The notes below the pieces were generated by a model. That model was given only the letters and a program-made list of their open reading frames with translations, was not told the DNA's origin and made no database searches. A stretch of DNA of 64,000 nucleotides from Scilla litardierei (taxonomy: Eukaryota > Streptophyta > Magnoliopsida > Asparagales > Asparagaceae). How positions within the stretch are numbered: position 1 is the first letter of the stretch; the number at the start of each line of letters is the position of its first letter. Location: the NCBI GenBank assembly GCA_030789695.1, contig CM061134.1, positions 66,873,486 to 66,937,485 on the forward strand. The letters run 5' to 3'. Shown piece after piece: positions 42,175 through 53,554 of the stretch. The position numbers and the translations under genes are program-made.

Positions 42175-43870
42175 TGATGTGTCCATATTTTACATCATTT
42201 TCATAGCTTCATGACATCGCATTCCATGCCATTTTCGAATTCAAATCCTGTATTTTCCTACAATATCGTACTTCTAACGTTATATTCGAGTTTCGTAGTA
42301 TTTTATGAATTTTCAGCGATTTTGGAGTGATTTGGGACCCGATCTGGGTATGGACACATCTAACTTCCGTGAGCTCGTTGGTGAAGCTCTACAGGAATTC
42401 GCCGATTTTGGGAGCCATAGGAGGAGTGGAGGAGAGAGTAGGAGGAGAGGAGAAGCTTCATAAGCTTCAGTAAAGATTTTTCCAGGCGACTCGACCGAGC
42501 AAAGCAGCTGCTCGGTCGAGCAGATGCAAAATGAAGAAAAGAGCAGATACGCAGCCTGCCCGGACCGAGCACTCATGGTGCTCGGTCGAGCAGCCCTTAA
42601 TTCCGATGCTCGACTAATCCCTTGTACGGCCTGAGTAGCTCCTTTGGTGACCGAGTCAGCTGTCTGCTCGACTGAACAGAGCTGACTCGGGCCGAGCAGA
42701 CAGAGTAATGATCTTTTGGAGGAGCACGATTTACTGTCGTGCTCGATCGAGCTGTACATCTGCTCGGCCCGGGAAACCGACTGAGCAACAGCCTGCCCGA
42801 CCGAGTCACTGACTCGGTCAACGATACTGAAGGCCAATTTTGGAAATATTTTCGGGCCGTCTGTTGCGCGCTTGAGGGAGTGAAGTGTGGATCGACGACA
42901 TCGTTTCAGAGAGTCGATTCATTCTGTAGCTTTTGAATTAATTTTGAGAGGAGATTAGAGAAAAATACTTGTTAGATCTAGATTAAATTCTTGAATATTA
43001 TTGGATAATTTTTGGGAGTTCTATTGCTATTATTGCGTTTTGGAATCTTGGTTTTTCCTTAGATCTATTACTCGTTGTAAGTTTCTCAATCTTCATTCTA
43101 TCAATTTGCTATGATGTTTTCTTTCCTAAAAATTGTATTTTTATTCATCAATATCGCCATGAGTGAGTAGTCTCTTCTAGGGTTGATGGGTTAGCCCTAA
43201 GACCATAGGGGAGAGATGTAGTTTTGGATCTCTAGGATGAATTGGGAATAAAATGGGAGTATTTCGGTCGATCCTATCGAATCCCTAGGATAACCCGTAC
43301 TGAGATCATGCCCACGGTCTGTAGAATTGATGTGTTTAAGGGGTATCCTTAGGATTCGAATAGGAAAATCAGTGGATCCAACCAAGGTTCGTGACCATGC
43401 CCGGCTCGTGCCTTGAGGGGATTCACCAACGAACTATATCGCTACGTTGACGGCTGCCGCCATTGCGTCAACGAGAGCCACCGAAATACCTCGAAATTCT
43501 AATCCACGAGAGTGGTACGAATTGATAGATTAATCTCATAACCCCAATATAACGTAAGGATCCTATTCCAACATCGATCCCCGACGGTCCTCGCGGTGAT
43601 CCCTAATATCCTAGTTCCCTTTATTATTGAATCACCAACAACACTACAACCAACTCTCTTAACCCAGTAGCTATCTCACTTCGAGATATAGAAATAATAA
43701 GAGAATTTAAATACATTGTCACCATCTCTGTTGGATCCGACATCCTTTATACTATAATTTTACATCATCCTCTTGAGGATAGAGCCCGGAATAGACACCT
43801 AGAGGCCAGACTACGCCTGGCGACCATGACACCACCAAGTGGAAGTTAGGTGTAGGTTCCGGGTGTGTCA
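42175..43870 (+). mobile_element. Athila-type solo LTR K
   Basis: 1,696 bp, TGATGTG...GTGTCA, with a perfect target duplication AGAGG (42,170-42,174 and 43,871-43,875). Start motif with CATATTTTACATC as in LTRs A and J. A U3 array of CTCGRYCGAG palindromes spans 42,485-42,830. The leader hairpins are CCGT/ACGG, CAAGG/CCTTG, GTTGACG/CGTCAAC and CCAC-GAGA-GTGG. Not the same family as A or J, though homologous in layout. Confidence 0.88.
43295..43523 (+). other. Leader hairpins of solo LTR K
   Basis: CCGT/ACGG around a 15-nt loop (43,295-43,317) and CAAGG/CCTTG around a 23-nt loop (43,383-43,415) both contain GAYCATGCCC. GTTGACG/CGTCAAC has a 13-nt loop (43,446-43,472). AATTC/GAATT encloses CCAC-GAGA-GTGG (43,495-43,523), the same GAGA cap seen in J. 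Confidence 0.5.
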
Positions 43871-43875
43871 AGAGG

Positions 43876-44271
43876 AAAAATCAATTACTTAAAGTTTAGT
43901 CCCTAATAGGGAAAACTTGAGTTAATTTGGGGTCTAAATTTTAGTACTATGCCGGTTATGTTACTAATCTGAAGGCTCAGCTCACCCTATAAATATGTTC
44001 ATCCTCTTCCTCCTAAACTTACAACAAGCCTATATCAAGGGAGCTCATCCTAATTAAGTGACCAACGCTATATCTAAAGGCGACCAAATTTTCCCTCTTT
44101 TTCATCTGCATTCCTTCTTTCAGCTTCTAGAATAACTTGAAGAAAATTCAGATTTGATCTGAAGCTTGAGGTGGGCGTTCTAGCTAAGGTGGAACTTTCT
44201 TGGGTAAGTGGTTGGCTCTTAGAAGAGGCGTTTCGAACACTTCAGGATGTCGCCCTAAGAAAAATATTTTT
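43876..44271 (+). repeat. Candidate copia-type LTR I, central part
   Basis: Lies between the insertions K and J. Carries TATAAATA at 43,988-43,995 in a promoter-like context. If J and K are removed, it joins 57,328-57,571, which ends TTCA followed by a copia-like primer-binding site. The left end of this LTR could not be placed. Confidence 0.45.
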
Positions 44272-45036
44272 GCGCCTGATCACTCCTTATTTTACACCTT
44301 TTTTCCGCATATTTGCATGCCATTTAGATCGCCCAAATCATGTTTTTCACGATATATCGACGATATTGCGATGCTTTTCACGATTTGTTGTTTTTGTCGC
44401 ATTTCAGGTGATTTGGCGCGATTTGGAGTGATCTCGAGATGCGCTTACTCTAGACGGTCACCGACGACCTCCTCGAGGGGTATTTTGCTGATTGGAGAGG
44501 AGCGGAAGAAGAATGGACGTCGCAGGAGCGACGAGGAGGCCAAAACAAGCAGATTGGGCATTCTTTGTGTCCCACTCGGCCGAGTGGAGGAGCCACTCGG
44601 CCGACCAGCGAGACACTGCTCGGCCGACCAGTTCAGACACGATTTCTATGTGCACTCGGCCGAGCACCGAAGACCACATCGGCCGAGTGACGATACCACG
44701 TCCGCCCGAGTGGCGCCCAGACGAAGCCCTTCCAAAACATCGAAGTTACTGTTTTTCGGCTGCCTGAACTTCAGAAGACCCACTCGGCCGAGTGGTAAAT
44801 CCCGTCCGCCCGAGTGCAGTGAAGTCATCGGCCGAGTGACGACAACTCACTCGGCCGAGCCGCCCCCGAACTGAAGACCCCTGAAAGACCCGACTTACTG
44901 GAAAATTGCAGGGTTTTCACTCGGCCGAGCGACTTTTGTCACTCGGCCGAGTGCGATGTGCTGCCTGTAGCGAAAACTGCGGAAAACAGGCTGTGCAGGG
45001 GTATTTTGGTCACGATTTTTGGACGATTTTTGGGGC

Positions 45037-45044
45037 TATTTAAG
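45037..45044 (+). promoter_or_regulatory. TATA-like box of LTR J
   Basis: TATTTAAG, about 80 bp after the last U3 palindrome. The 3' LTR has the same site. Confidence 0.5.
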
Positions 45045-45431
45045 CCCTGTTTTTACCCTAGTTTAGAGAGCTCTCTCTTAGATTTTTTGCAGCTTTTTAG
45101 ATTAGTTTTTTTAGCTTTATTCTTGTGATTGGAGAAGGAGCAAAACTTGGATTTTTGTTGGATTAATTGAAGAACTACATTGGTTTGCATCTCTTTTCCC
45201 TAAAAATTCTATTTTTATTGTTTATATCATTGTTGTGATGAATTCTATTACTTATCTCAACGATTATTTTTGTGATCTTGCTATGATTTGTGAGTAGTCT
45301 CCACGTCTTGGGGCGTGGGGATAAACCCTACAAGCCCACTTTCATATTTGTGATGAATTGGTAGAAATTGAGCTAGAATTGCTATTAGAGATTAGATTGG
45401 GATCGATTTACTACAGATTGCTAGGTATTCA

Positions 45432-45742
45432 TATCAATTGGGATTTGCAAGAGATTGGATCCCAATTTGATAGGAAGCCCTAGAAATCCGAATTGGGTTG
45501 GAGTCGGATTTTTCGAAGTATCGGTTTGCAAGAGATTGGACCGATACTAGGATTCCCGGTTGCAATTCTATACCGATACCCGTTTGCAAGAGATTGGACG
45601 GGTAGGAACTATCCTAATCTAGATCGTGGACCGAGCTTGCAAGAGATTGGGCTCGGTGCGCGATTGGACGATGATGTTGATCCTAATGCTAGCTTCCCTA
45701 GGGTAGGGTTTGCAAGAGATTGGACCCGACCCTAGGATAGCT
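45432..45742 (+). other. Five-hairpin leader array of LTR J
   Basis: Five exact copies of the 14-nt loop TTGCAAGAGATTGG (45,445; 45,526; 45,584; 45,637; 45,710), each inside arms of different sequence that pair: TATCAATTGGGAT/ATCCCAATTTGATA, AGTATCGGT/ACCGATACT, TACCCGT/ACGGGTA, ACCGAGC/GCTCGGT, and a 19-nt arm pair with 16 matches. Inside the loop CAA-GAGA-TTG can form a capped mini-stem. A sixth stem AAATCCG/CGGATTT (45,484-45,511) has a different loop. All are repeated at about 56,652-56,961 in the 3' LTR. Confidence 0.8.
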
Positions 45743-46101
45743 ATAGACCGGCAACAGCGCGAGAGCGTGAGCTTGGTTCTACATTCAGTTGCAACTAGTT
45801 CATCCGAATTCTCATTCTAGCGATTTTGATACCGATGAACCACATTTATGAAGTACGGTGTGTAGCGGGGATTCCCCATTCCCTAGACGTTCTTTATTTG
45901 ATTTGATATTTCGCACATTTGTCTGACGATTGTGACAGGATCGCCAAAGGCAAATTTCTCTTCTTAAAATAGCCAGGTTGATCGGAGCAAGCACAGTCAT
46001 TCATCCTCCCTGTGTTCGATATCCCGCTCGCTGCTACACCGTGCACTTGCGGTAAAACTACAACCGTTCTCTGGGTGTATACTCGGGACCGATCAAGTTT
46101 T

Positions 46102-46119
46102 TGGCGCCGTTGCCGGGGA
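46102..46119 (+). other. Primer-binding site of element J
   Basis: TGGCGCCGTTGCCGGGGA, the standard Athila site (tRNA-Asp type), six bases after the LTR. Confidence 0.9.
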
Positions 46120-46266
46120 GGCGCGTTTTGACGGTGTTCGGCATCGACCACCAGGTTATTTCTTCTTACTTTCTTCCTTTACTTCCCTCTATATCTTACT
46201 CTAACTTTATTCGCAGCACTATTTGCATGTTCTCCCCGTATTTTGCATAAGATCTTAACAGGGAGA

Positions 46267-49200
46267 ATGGAGGATGCAATGCCAACAATAGAACTCAGTC
46301 GGGAAGACTATGACTCCTTCACAGACCTCCTTAAGGAGCTTGTCGACGAGGTCCACGCTACCGGAGCATTTGCTATCGATATCAAGGACCCCGACGAACA
46401 ACTATTTGCTAGTTTTGTGATGGACCAAATCTCCCCGGAGGGGACTATCGGAGGCAATGTCAGAGTTGACGTGGTCGACGACAAATTGTATTTCGAAGAC
46501 AATAGAGCAAGTGTCGAAGAACACTATGCTCCCGAAGAACCCTTCGAGCAAACCGACATTCAGGGAGTTACACTCTATGCCGCTCACTCTTGTTTTTATG
46601 AATCGTCTGATGTGTTTCTTGATTCCAGGTACGAACCGGAGCAGAGTGAAGGTTTTGGCGATGCTAGCACTGAATCGGAGGGCGCCTATTTCGATGCCTC
46701 ATCCTCACTAAGTAGCGAGTCTGACTCGTCACAAGAGAGCATGCCACCAGAACATGAGCTAAACCCGGATAACAAGGAAGAAGTCGAACTCATGCGAGCC
46801 GATGAAGTGGAAGGAGCAGCGCCACCTGAGGTAGAGCTTAAACAATTACTACCGAATCTAAGGTATGCCTTTTTGGGTAATAAATTAACTTTCCCGGTGA
46901 TAGTCAATTCCCACCTCACACAAGATCAACTTGAAAAACTCCTAGACGTTCTTAGGAGTCACAAGGACGTCCTGGGCTACACTATCTCCGATCTAAAAGG
47001 GATAAGCCCTAGGCTTTGCACGCATAGGATCCATTTGGAGGATACCGATGCCACCTCCATTGAGCCTCAAAGGCGGTTAAACTCGAATATGAAGGAGGTG
47101 GTAAAAAAGGAAATCCTAAAATTGCTAGAAGCCGGTATTATTTATCCTATCTCTGACAGTAGATGGGTTAGCCCCGTTCACGTCGTCCCCAAGAAAGGGG
47201 GGATGACGGTTATAAAAAATGAAAAAGGTGAGCCCATATCTACGCGCACCGTCACGGGATGGCGAATGTGCATTGACTATAGGAAACTTAATAAAGCTAC
47301 CCGAAAAGACCACTACCCATTGCCCTTCATTGATCAAATGCTTGAGCGCCTTGCAAAACATAAATACTTTTGCTACCTAGATGGGTATTCGGGATTCTTC
47401 CAAATCCCTTTGCACGAAGATGACCAAGAGAAGACAACTTTCACTTGTCCCTATGGCACCTATGCCTACCGTAGGATGCCGTTTGGCCTTTGTAATGCCC
47501 CCGCCACTTTTCAGAGGTGTATGACATCCATATTTTCCGATTACATTGAAAATATTATGGAAGTTTTTATGGATGATTTCTCGGTTTACGGAAGTGAGTT
47601 TGACTCTTGCTTGGAAAATCTCACTAAAGTCCTAAAAAGGTGCCAACAAAACAATCTTACTCTCAATTGGGAGAAGTGTCACTTCATGGTCACGGAAGGT
47701 ATAGTTCTCAGACATCTTGTTTCCTCAAGAGGAATTGAGGTAGATAAAGCAAAAATTGAGGTAATCGAAAAACTTCCTCCTCCTATTAATGTCAAGGGCA
47801 TTAGAGGCTTCCTTGGCCATGCGGGGTTTTACCGCCGCTTCATCAAGGACTTTGCCTCGATTGCCCGACCACTTACTTCCTTGCTCGCTAAAGATGTTCC
47901 TTTTGACTTTTCAGGAGGATGCTTGCAAGCTTTCAACACCTTGAAGGAAGCGCTAGTCTCCGCACCCATCATACAACCGCCGGATTGGAGCCTTCCTTTT
48001 GAACTAATGTGCGATGCTAGCGACCAAGCCATTGGAGCGGTATTGGGACAAAGGAAAGATAGGAAGCTTCATGCGATATACTATGCGAGCAAGACATTGG
48101 ATGACGCGCAGAAAAACTACACAACTACCGAAAAGGAGCTTCTAGCGGTCGTCTATTCCATAGAGAAGTTTCGCTCCTACCTCCTCTGTTCCAAGGTGAT
48201 TGTCCACACCGACCATGCGGCATTGAAGTATCTTTTAAACAAGAAGGAGGCCAAACCCCGGTTGATTAGGTGGATACTCTTGTTGCAAGAATTCGACCTA
48301 GAGATCAGAGATAAGAAGGGTATAGACAATGTCGTGGCAGATCATTTATCTAGGCTCATTCGCGACAAGGAGGATGAGAGCCTACCTATTGAAGACACAT
48401 TTGTTGATGAGAGGCTATATGCGGTAAGGACCGGTGAAGTACCTTGGTACGCGGACTTCGTCAACTACTTGGCTTGCGGAATCAAACCGCATGGGATGTC
48501 CACGCAACAAAAGAGGAGATTTATGCATGAGGTCCGTAGCTATTTTTGGGAAGATCCTTACCTTTTCAAGATATGCAAAGATAGTGTCATTCGTAGGTGT
48601 GTTTCTAAAGAGGAGGCAACGTCTATCATTTTGCATTGCCACGGTCTACCATGCGGGGGACATCATGCCGCCTCTAAAACAACCGCTAAGATCTTGCAGA
48701 GCGGATTCTTCTGGCCAACAATGTTTAGGGACACCCACACTTTTGTGAAGGGGTGCGATAGATGCCAACGGACCGGGAATATCTCCAAGCGCAATGAGAT
48801 GCCGATGAGACCCATCCAAGAAATTGAGCTTTTTGATTGTTGGGGAGTAGACTTCATGGGGCCATTTCCGTCGAGCAATGGTAACAAATACATCCTATTG
48901 GCCGTTGACTATGTCTCCAAGTGGGTGGAAGCAATTGCCACCCCTACCAATGATGCAAGAGTCTTCTCCAAGTTCTTTAAGCAAAATATCTTCCCGCGCT
49001 TTGGAGTGCCGCGTACTTTGATAAGCGACGGGGGAAGCCACTTCATAGAGAACAAGTTTGAAGCCATGCTAAAGAAGTACGGGGTAAATCCTAGAGTTGG
49101 CATGGCTTATCACCCCCAGACTAGCGGCCAAGTGGAAGTCTCAAATAGAGAAATTAAGCAAATTCTCGAAAAGACGGTGGATCGATCTAGAAAGGATTGG

Positions 49201-50145
49201 TCGATGAAGCTAAACGATGCTCTATGGGCATATCGTACGGCCTTTCGTACTCCCATAGGCACCACGCCGTTCCGACTCGTTTATGGGAAAGCTTGCCACT
49301 TACCGGTAGAGTTGGAGCACCGCGCATATTGGGCCATCAAAACCTTTAATTACGATTACAAAAGTGCCGCGGTGAGGCGACTCTTGGACATCAACGAGCT
49401 TGATGAGATAAGAAGAGACGCCTACGAAAGCTCAAGAATTTACAAAGAAAGGACCAAGATTCTTCACGATGCCCGCATAACCGTCACAGACTTCAAAGTA
49501 GGAGACAAGATCTTGCTCTATAATTCCCGGCTCCGACTATTTCCCGGTAAGTTGAGGTCACGTTGGTCCGGACCTTTCACCATCAAGCACATACAACCGG
49601 GCGGAGCTTTCGAGTTGGAAAGCAAGGACGGTTCCACATTCAAAGTAAATGGTCAGAGGCTCAAACACTATTCCGAGGGAGTCCCGACGGGCGAAACCAA
49701 TAGAATATATTTGCTTAAGGGACGGTCGGAAGACCTCATGGACCTCCTCGACGAGGTGATTGAAGAGGCGATCCCTCACTCAATTGGCGCTCTTTTCGAT
49801 GAAGATTTTGAGGAAGGCCCGGATTTAGGCCAAGATGAGAAGAAAAATGATTCCCCCGACCTCTCCGCTGAAGATGATGAAGGCGACGCTGATGTCGCAA
49901 GGATTCGAGAGCTCTGCAAGCTCTCGAAACTAAAGTCTCCGAAGAAAGCTCCGCCGGTACGGAAATCGGCATCACCGGTTAAGCCGTTGACCGGAGCAAA
50001 TGCTAGCTTGGGGGAGCCTCCCCCCAACACTATTCGAGACGAGAGACCACCGCGGGAGAACACTACGCCGCAACTTTCCAATCCAAGCGTTCTCCCCGGA
50101 AAGTTTGATGGGTGCATCTCATATGCACCGAACATCCCGCATTAA
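46267..50145 (+). CDS. pol: Athila Pol polyprotein (RT, RNase H, integrase) of element J
   Basis: Uninterrupted frame of 1,292 codons from the first ATG (46,267). Residues 1-200 are acidic and show no gag or protease motif. Reverse transcriptase about 205-480, with FMDDFSVYG (DD at 436-437). RNase H with D583, E624 and D649. Integrase with a His/Cys zinc region (about 785-840), then catalytic D862, D921 and E957 (D-58-D-35-E). The C-terminal part is acidic and Pro-rich. The enzymes would copy element RNA and insert the cDNA. Usual Athila Gag-Pol is longer because gag and protease come first; here both are absent, so Pol could not be released or packaged without help. The frame is long and clean compared with its neighbours. 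Confidence 0.93.
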   Translation: MEDAMPTIELSREDYDSFTDLLKELVDEVHATGAFAIDIKDPDEQLFASFVMDQISPEGTIGGNVRVDVVDDKLYFEDNRASVEEHYAPEEPFEQTDIQGVTLYAAHSCFYESSDVFLDSRYEPEQSEGFGDASTESEGAYFDASSSLSSESDSSQESMPPEHELNPDNKEEVELMRADEVEGAAPPEVELKQLLPNLRYAFLGNKLTFPVIVNSHLTQDQLEKLLDVLRSHKDVLGYTISDLKGISPRLCTHRIHLEDTDATSIEPQRRLNSNMKEVVKKEILKLLEAGIIYPISDSRWVSPVHVVPKKGGMTVIKNEKGEPISTRTVTGWRMCIDYRKLNKATRKDHYPLPFIDQMLERLAKHKYFCYLDGYSGFFQIPLHEDDQEKTTFTCPYGTYAYRRMPFGLCNAPATFQRCMTSIFSDYIENIMEVFMDDFSVYGSEFDSCLENLTKVLKRCQQNNLTLNWEKCHFMVTEGIVLRHLVSSRGIEVDKAKIEVIEKLPPPINVKGIRGFLGHAGFYRRFIKDFASIARPLTSLLAKDVPFDFSGGCLQAFNTLKEALVSAPIIQPPDWSLPFELMCDASDQAIGAVLGQRKDRKLHAIYYASKTLDDAQKNYTTTEKELLAVVYSIEKFRSYLLCSKVIVHTDHAALKYLLNKKEAKPRLIRWILLLQEFDLEIRDKKGIDNVVADHLSRLIRDKEDESLPIEDTFVDERLYAVRTGEVPWYADFVNYLACGIKPHGMSTQQKRRFMHEVRSYFWEDPYLFKICKDSVIRRCVSKEEATSIILHCHGLPCGGHHAASKTTAKILQSGFFWPTMFRDTHTFVKGCDRCQRTGNISKRNEMPMRPIQEIELFDCWGVDFMGPFPSSNGNKYILLAVDYVSKWVEAIATPTNDARVFSKFFKQNIFPRFGVPRTLISDGGSHFIENKFEAMLKKYGVNPRVGMAYHPQTSGQVEVSNREIKQILEKTVDRSRKDWSMKLNDALWAYRTAFRTPIGTTPFRLVYGKACHLPVELEHRAYWAIKTFNYDYKSAAVRRLLDINELDEIRRDAYESSRIYKERTKILHDARITVTDFKVGDKILLYNSRLRLFPGKLRSRWSGPFTIKHIQPGGAFELESKDGSTFKVNGQRLKHYSEGVPTGETNRIYLLKGRSEDLMDLLDEVIEEAIPHSIGALFDEDFEEGPDLGQDEKKNDSPDLSAEDDEGDADVARIRELCKLSKLKSPKKAPPVRKSASPVKPLTGANASLGEPPPNTIRDERPPRENTTPQLSNPSVLPGKFDGCISYAPNIPH

Positions 50146-50187
50146 TTGAAAATTATAGGGGGTCGAGCTCACGACCTTAAACGAGCG

Positions 50188-50210
50188 CTTGTCGGGAGGC
50201 AACCCGACGG
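50188..50210 (+). other. Hairpin after the pol stop (GTCGGG/CCCGAC)
   Basis: A 6-bp perfect stem around the loop AGGCAA, 45 bp after the stop, followed by a T-rich run. The GGGAGGCAACCC core is a frequent sequence at this place in plant Athila elements; its role is not established. Confidence 0.5.
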
Positions 50211-50467
50211 TTTTTGCTTTATTTTTACTTTTTCTTTATTTTCATTTTAGAAATTTTTAGTGTTTTGAGTCGTTCGCCCAAAAATTTTGCGATAACGGGT
50301 CCTATTTTTTTTGACAGGAGAGGAGATAGGTAGATCCATCATGAGGAGGATGAACGAGTCGACGAGGAGCGCCCCAAGAAGGCGCTCGACGCTTAGGAGG
50401 AAGATGAAATCGACTGGAGGAAGAAAGACGGAGTTTAGAGCCAAAACGAAGACAAACAGCAGAACAC

Positions 50468-50808
50468 AAGGCTCACTCGGCCGAGTATACTAGTCACTCG
50501 GCCGAGTACACAAGTTCATCCGGCCGAGCCGCTCACGAACGAGGGAAGTCTGTTGTACCCAACTCTCTGTTTATTTTCCTGATTTCAATATAACTGCTAC
50601 TCGGCCTAGTACATATTCCCACTCGGCCGAGTAAAACGGATACCCTCCTAGGGCGAGTCTTGCCGAGTAGCTTGAGTCACTCGGCCGAATGGACTTACTC
50701 CACTCGGCCGAGGCTGGCAAAGCCACTCGGCTGAAGCGTAAGCGGGGAGGAAATTTTCATTGGCCCCGCTCGGCCGAGTGACCACGTCACTCGGCCGAGT
50801 CGTAACTT
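50468..50808. repeat. U3-like palindrome array inside element J
   Basis: About ten copies of CACTCGGCCGAGTG and variants between pol and the env-like frame, the same motif as in both LTRs of J (44,575-44,960 and 55,800-56,185). It is followed within 20 bp by a TATA box. Confidence 0.8.
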
Positions 50809-50812
50809 CTAT

Positions 50813-50820
50813 TATATAAG
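50813..50820 (+). promoter_or_regulatory. TATA box of a candidate internal promoter (J)
   Basis: TATATAAG just downstream of the internal palindrome array, then a C-rich leader (50,845-51,014) and a possible intron: donor CTCCG|GTATCA near 51,016, acceptor CATGCGCAG|GTTG near 51,178, ahead of ATG 51,357. Confidence 0.5.
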
Positions 50821-51356
50821 GAGCTGAGGGGGCGCATTTTTCGAAATCGCAAAATCCCCCAAACCGCCCGACGCCTCAGCTCCCCTCGCCCGAACCCCCC
50901 ACGCTCGCACCCATACTCGGCCGCCCGCGCCGCCGCTCGGCCCGCTACCGCCGGCCGACCACCGCTACGACTCGCCCGAGTCGCCGCCGGCGGCAGCTGC
51001 TCCGGCCACCTCCGGTATCACCCATATTGCCCGTTTTCTCCTCTTTTCGAGTATTTCTTGAGGATCCATGTGCTAAACGCCCCTCTAACCCAAATCAATT
51101 CTTATACCTATCTATTATACCCCTAATACTCCATACATTTTGAATATTACCCGCTGAAATCGCCGTTTCATGCGCAGGTTGCTTTTTGGAGCTTAGGGGA
51201 GCCCAGGGGAGCTTCTACGGGCTGATCCGGACTTCGCGGAGGCGCTGACTTCGCACGCTTCCACTGCTTAGCACTCGCGGCGTGTCGGGGTACACTCTTT
51301 CCACTCTTTTACACGCACCGCACTTTTTTTCACTTTTCGGCGCGCTCGGGGCCGAT

Positions 51357-53554
51357 ATGCCGCCCCGGACACGGCCGCGGTCGAAGAGAGCTTCTGCCAA
51401 GCGGAAGCGGTCGGATGATGCCGGCCCCTCCCACGAGTTGGAGGACTCTCCTCCACCGTCCCCCACACACCCCGCACACCCAGCACAGCCTGCAGGCCCT
51501 GCACACCCCGCACAGCCTGCAGTGCACCCACAGCCCGCACAGCCTCTCCCCGCCGACCCACAGCCACCACCACCGGCTCCACTGGTCGGGCCGCTCGGGA
51601 TTACGTTCCGAGACGACGCACACCGCGCCGTCTTCGAGCGTATCTCCCAGCGCTCGATCGTACCCTCCAGGTTTGCACACCTCGCTGACCTAGGACGCCT
51701 GGGGGTACTAGAGGGGATGCTCACGTTGTACGACAACGTGGGCTGGCGAGATTTTCTGTAGGTGTCGGCGGATACTTTTACCCGCCCGACACTTGAGGTT
51801 TTGAGTTCGATCGCCCGGACCGACGAGGGATGCTCATTCCGGTTCATGGATCGAGAGTGCCAGGTCACTCTCGATATGATGAGAGCATTCTTCTCGTGGC
51901 CCGCTGTCCCCGGTGCCGATCGCGGTTACGGCCCCACCCATATCCCCCCCACCTTCCTTCGATGCCGGTGCCTTCTGGGCCCGGATTACGGGTCACCACG
52001 CTGCCTTTGACCCTAGTAGGGCCAAGGCCTCGGCCATTGTCCACCCCTGCCTCCGTATAGCCCAGCGCCTCATGGCGACCACCTTTTTGGCCAGATATGA
52101 GCCGTGCACAATGTCTACGCCAGAGCTCTACATGCTCTATGCGATGACTCGTCCCAGAGCTCTATCTAGGGATGGAGCCGAGTTTGTCCCTGCCGTCGTG
52201 ATCGACATTGCGGCTTGGTTTTTAGACCGCATCATTGTATCGGTGGGCGCTCGCTCACCGATATGCTGCGGCGGTCTGATCACCTTGCTTACCATGATGA
52301 CCGGCGAGGACCTACCTGACGACTTGTGACGCGTCCCAGGCCCCACTTCTATGTCGATAGACGTTATGGCCAGGATGAAGATGCTTCATCCGCATGGTGA
52401 GCGTCACTGGGTCTGGTTGCATGGCCCTTACGGTGCCGACTACATGATTCTCTCGAGCCCTGCTCGGACTCAGATTGCACCAGCCCACGTCGACTGGCTC
52501 CCTGCCGATGGATGTTCTCATCCCCGCTGCCTACGTGCTCGAGGCTGAGGAGGCCGAGGAGGCCCACGCGGCCCATGCTGCCCAGGCTGCCCCCGCAGAC
52601 CCTGCTGCATACCCTGCCGAGCCTGCTGCCGACCCTGTTGACCCAGTGGCCCCTCAGCCTATTCCTGGTGTTTCTGCCGCTCTTGACACCTCTGTCCCCA
52701 CCTCTGTCAGTGTCACGAGTACCTCAGCTGAGCCCACTTCCACCACCACTTCCGAGGCTGTCACCACCACTCCCACCACCACCACTGGCCCTCTGTCCGT
52801 CGAGCCACTTTGCTCCGCACTCCCCGAGCGCCCGCCGACCTTTGTTGAGAGTGGAGAGCCCTCGTTTGCCGCGGTCGTGGAGACCATGGCTAGCATGATC
52901 TCCGCTGGGGTTGCGCCTTTTGGTCCACACACTTCCGCCCCAGCGGTAGTTACCTCTGTCTCCACCCCTGCTGTATTTTCTGAGAGCGTCGTGGCGTCTG
53001 TCCACACTTCTGTGCCACTGACCTCTCTAGCCGCCTTGCATCCACTTTTGCACTCTTCTTTCGCTGCCGCTGCCTCCATTTCTCACCGCGCTCCCCGGCC
53101 TCACACTGATGCCATGCCCACATTTGCAGGCACGGCACCTTTTGTCCCCTTCCCTGCTGAGCCCGTTACATACTCTACTCGCGTACGCCAGCCTCGCCCT
53201 GCACAGCCTAGACTGGTGCGTCCCTCTGCACCACCCCCGCCCGACACTGTACTGCAGAGCATACGTGCTCTTGAGTTGGCGGTGAGTGGTCTTAGAGGTG
53301 ACCTTAGGACCCTGTCCTCCACCGTCTCTACGATGGCTGGACGCTTCGAGCTGATCCCCCAGATCCACTACTACCTTACACAGGTCTTGGAGCGTCTCCC
53401 ACGCGTACCCCCACCCACCCAGCAGGTTCCCACACACACTTCCACACACACTAGACCTGCTTCCACTTCCACGCCCACCCCAGCTCAGCAGCCTACACCA
53501 CCACCACCACCACCTCCGCCTCAGGACGGAGACGGCTCAGCACCACCTTCTTAG
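51357..53554 (+). pseudogene. Athila env-position frame of element J, broken
   Basis: Candidate ATG 51,357 (MPPRTRPRSKRASAKRKR), a Pro/His-rich stretch, then a conserved region (DDAHRAVFERISQRSIVPSRF...LYDNVGWRDF) resembling the ATHILA ORF-1-type protein (PF03078-like) found after pol in Athila elements. Breaks: TAG at 51,759, a frame change near 51,955, TGA at 52,327, and a frame change near 52,475. The last frame (52,475-53,554) is Ala/Pro/Thr-rich with a helical segment near 53,280-53,400 and a poly-Pro end. No clear signal peptide or membrane helix is seen, so the envelope role is only positional. Confidence 0.7.

Larger units (their letters stand above)
44277..46095 (+). repeat. 5' LTR of element J
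   Basis: 1,819 bp, TGATCAC...CGATCA. U3 with CACTCGGCCGAGTG palindromes (44,575-44,960), TATA-like TATTTAAG at 45,037, leader hairpin array at 45,432-45,742. Confidence 0.93.

Noticed and set aside
44458..44874. Frames of 60-224 codons on both strands in LTR J, repeated in the 3' LTR
   Set aside because: They lie in U3 and are driven by CTCGGCCGAG palindromes. Identical copies in both LTRs reflect LTR identity, not selection.
51268..51868. Gly/Cys-rich minus-strand frames opposite the env-like frame of J
   Set aside because: Shadows of the Pro/His-rich coding strand.
51357..53554. Calling the J and D extra frames true envelope genes
   Set aside because: No signal peptide, fusion peptide or membrane helix can be seen; only the position after pol supports the name.
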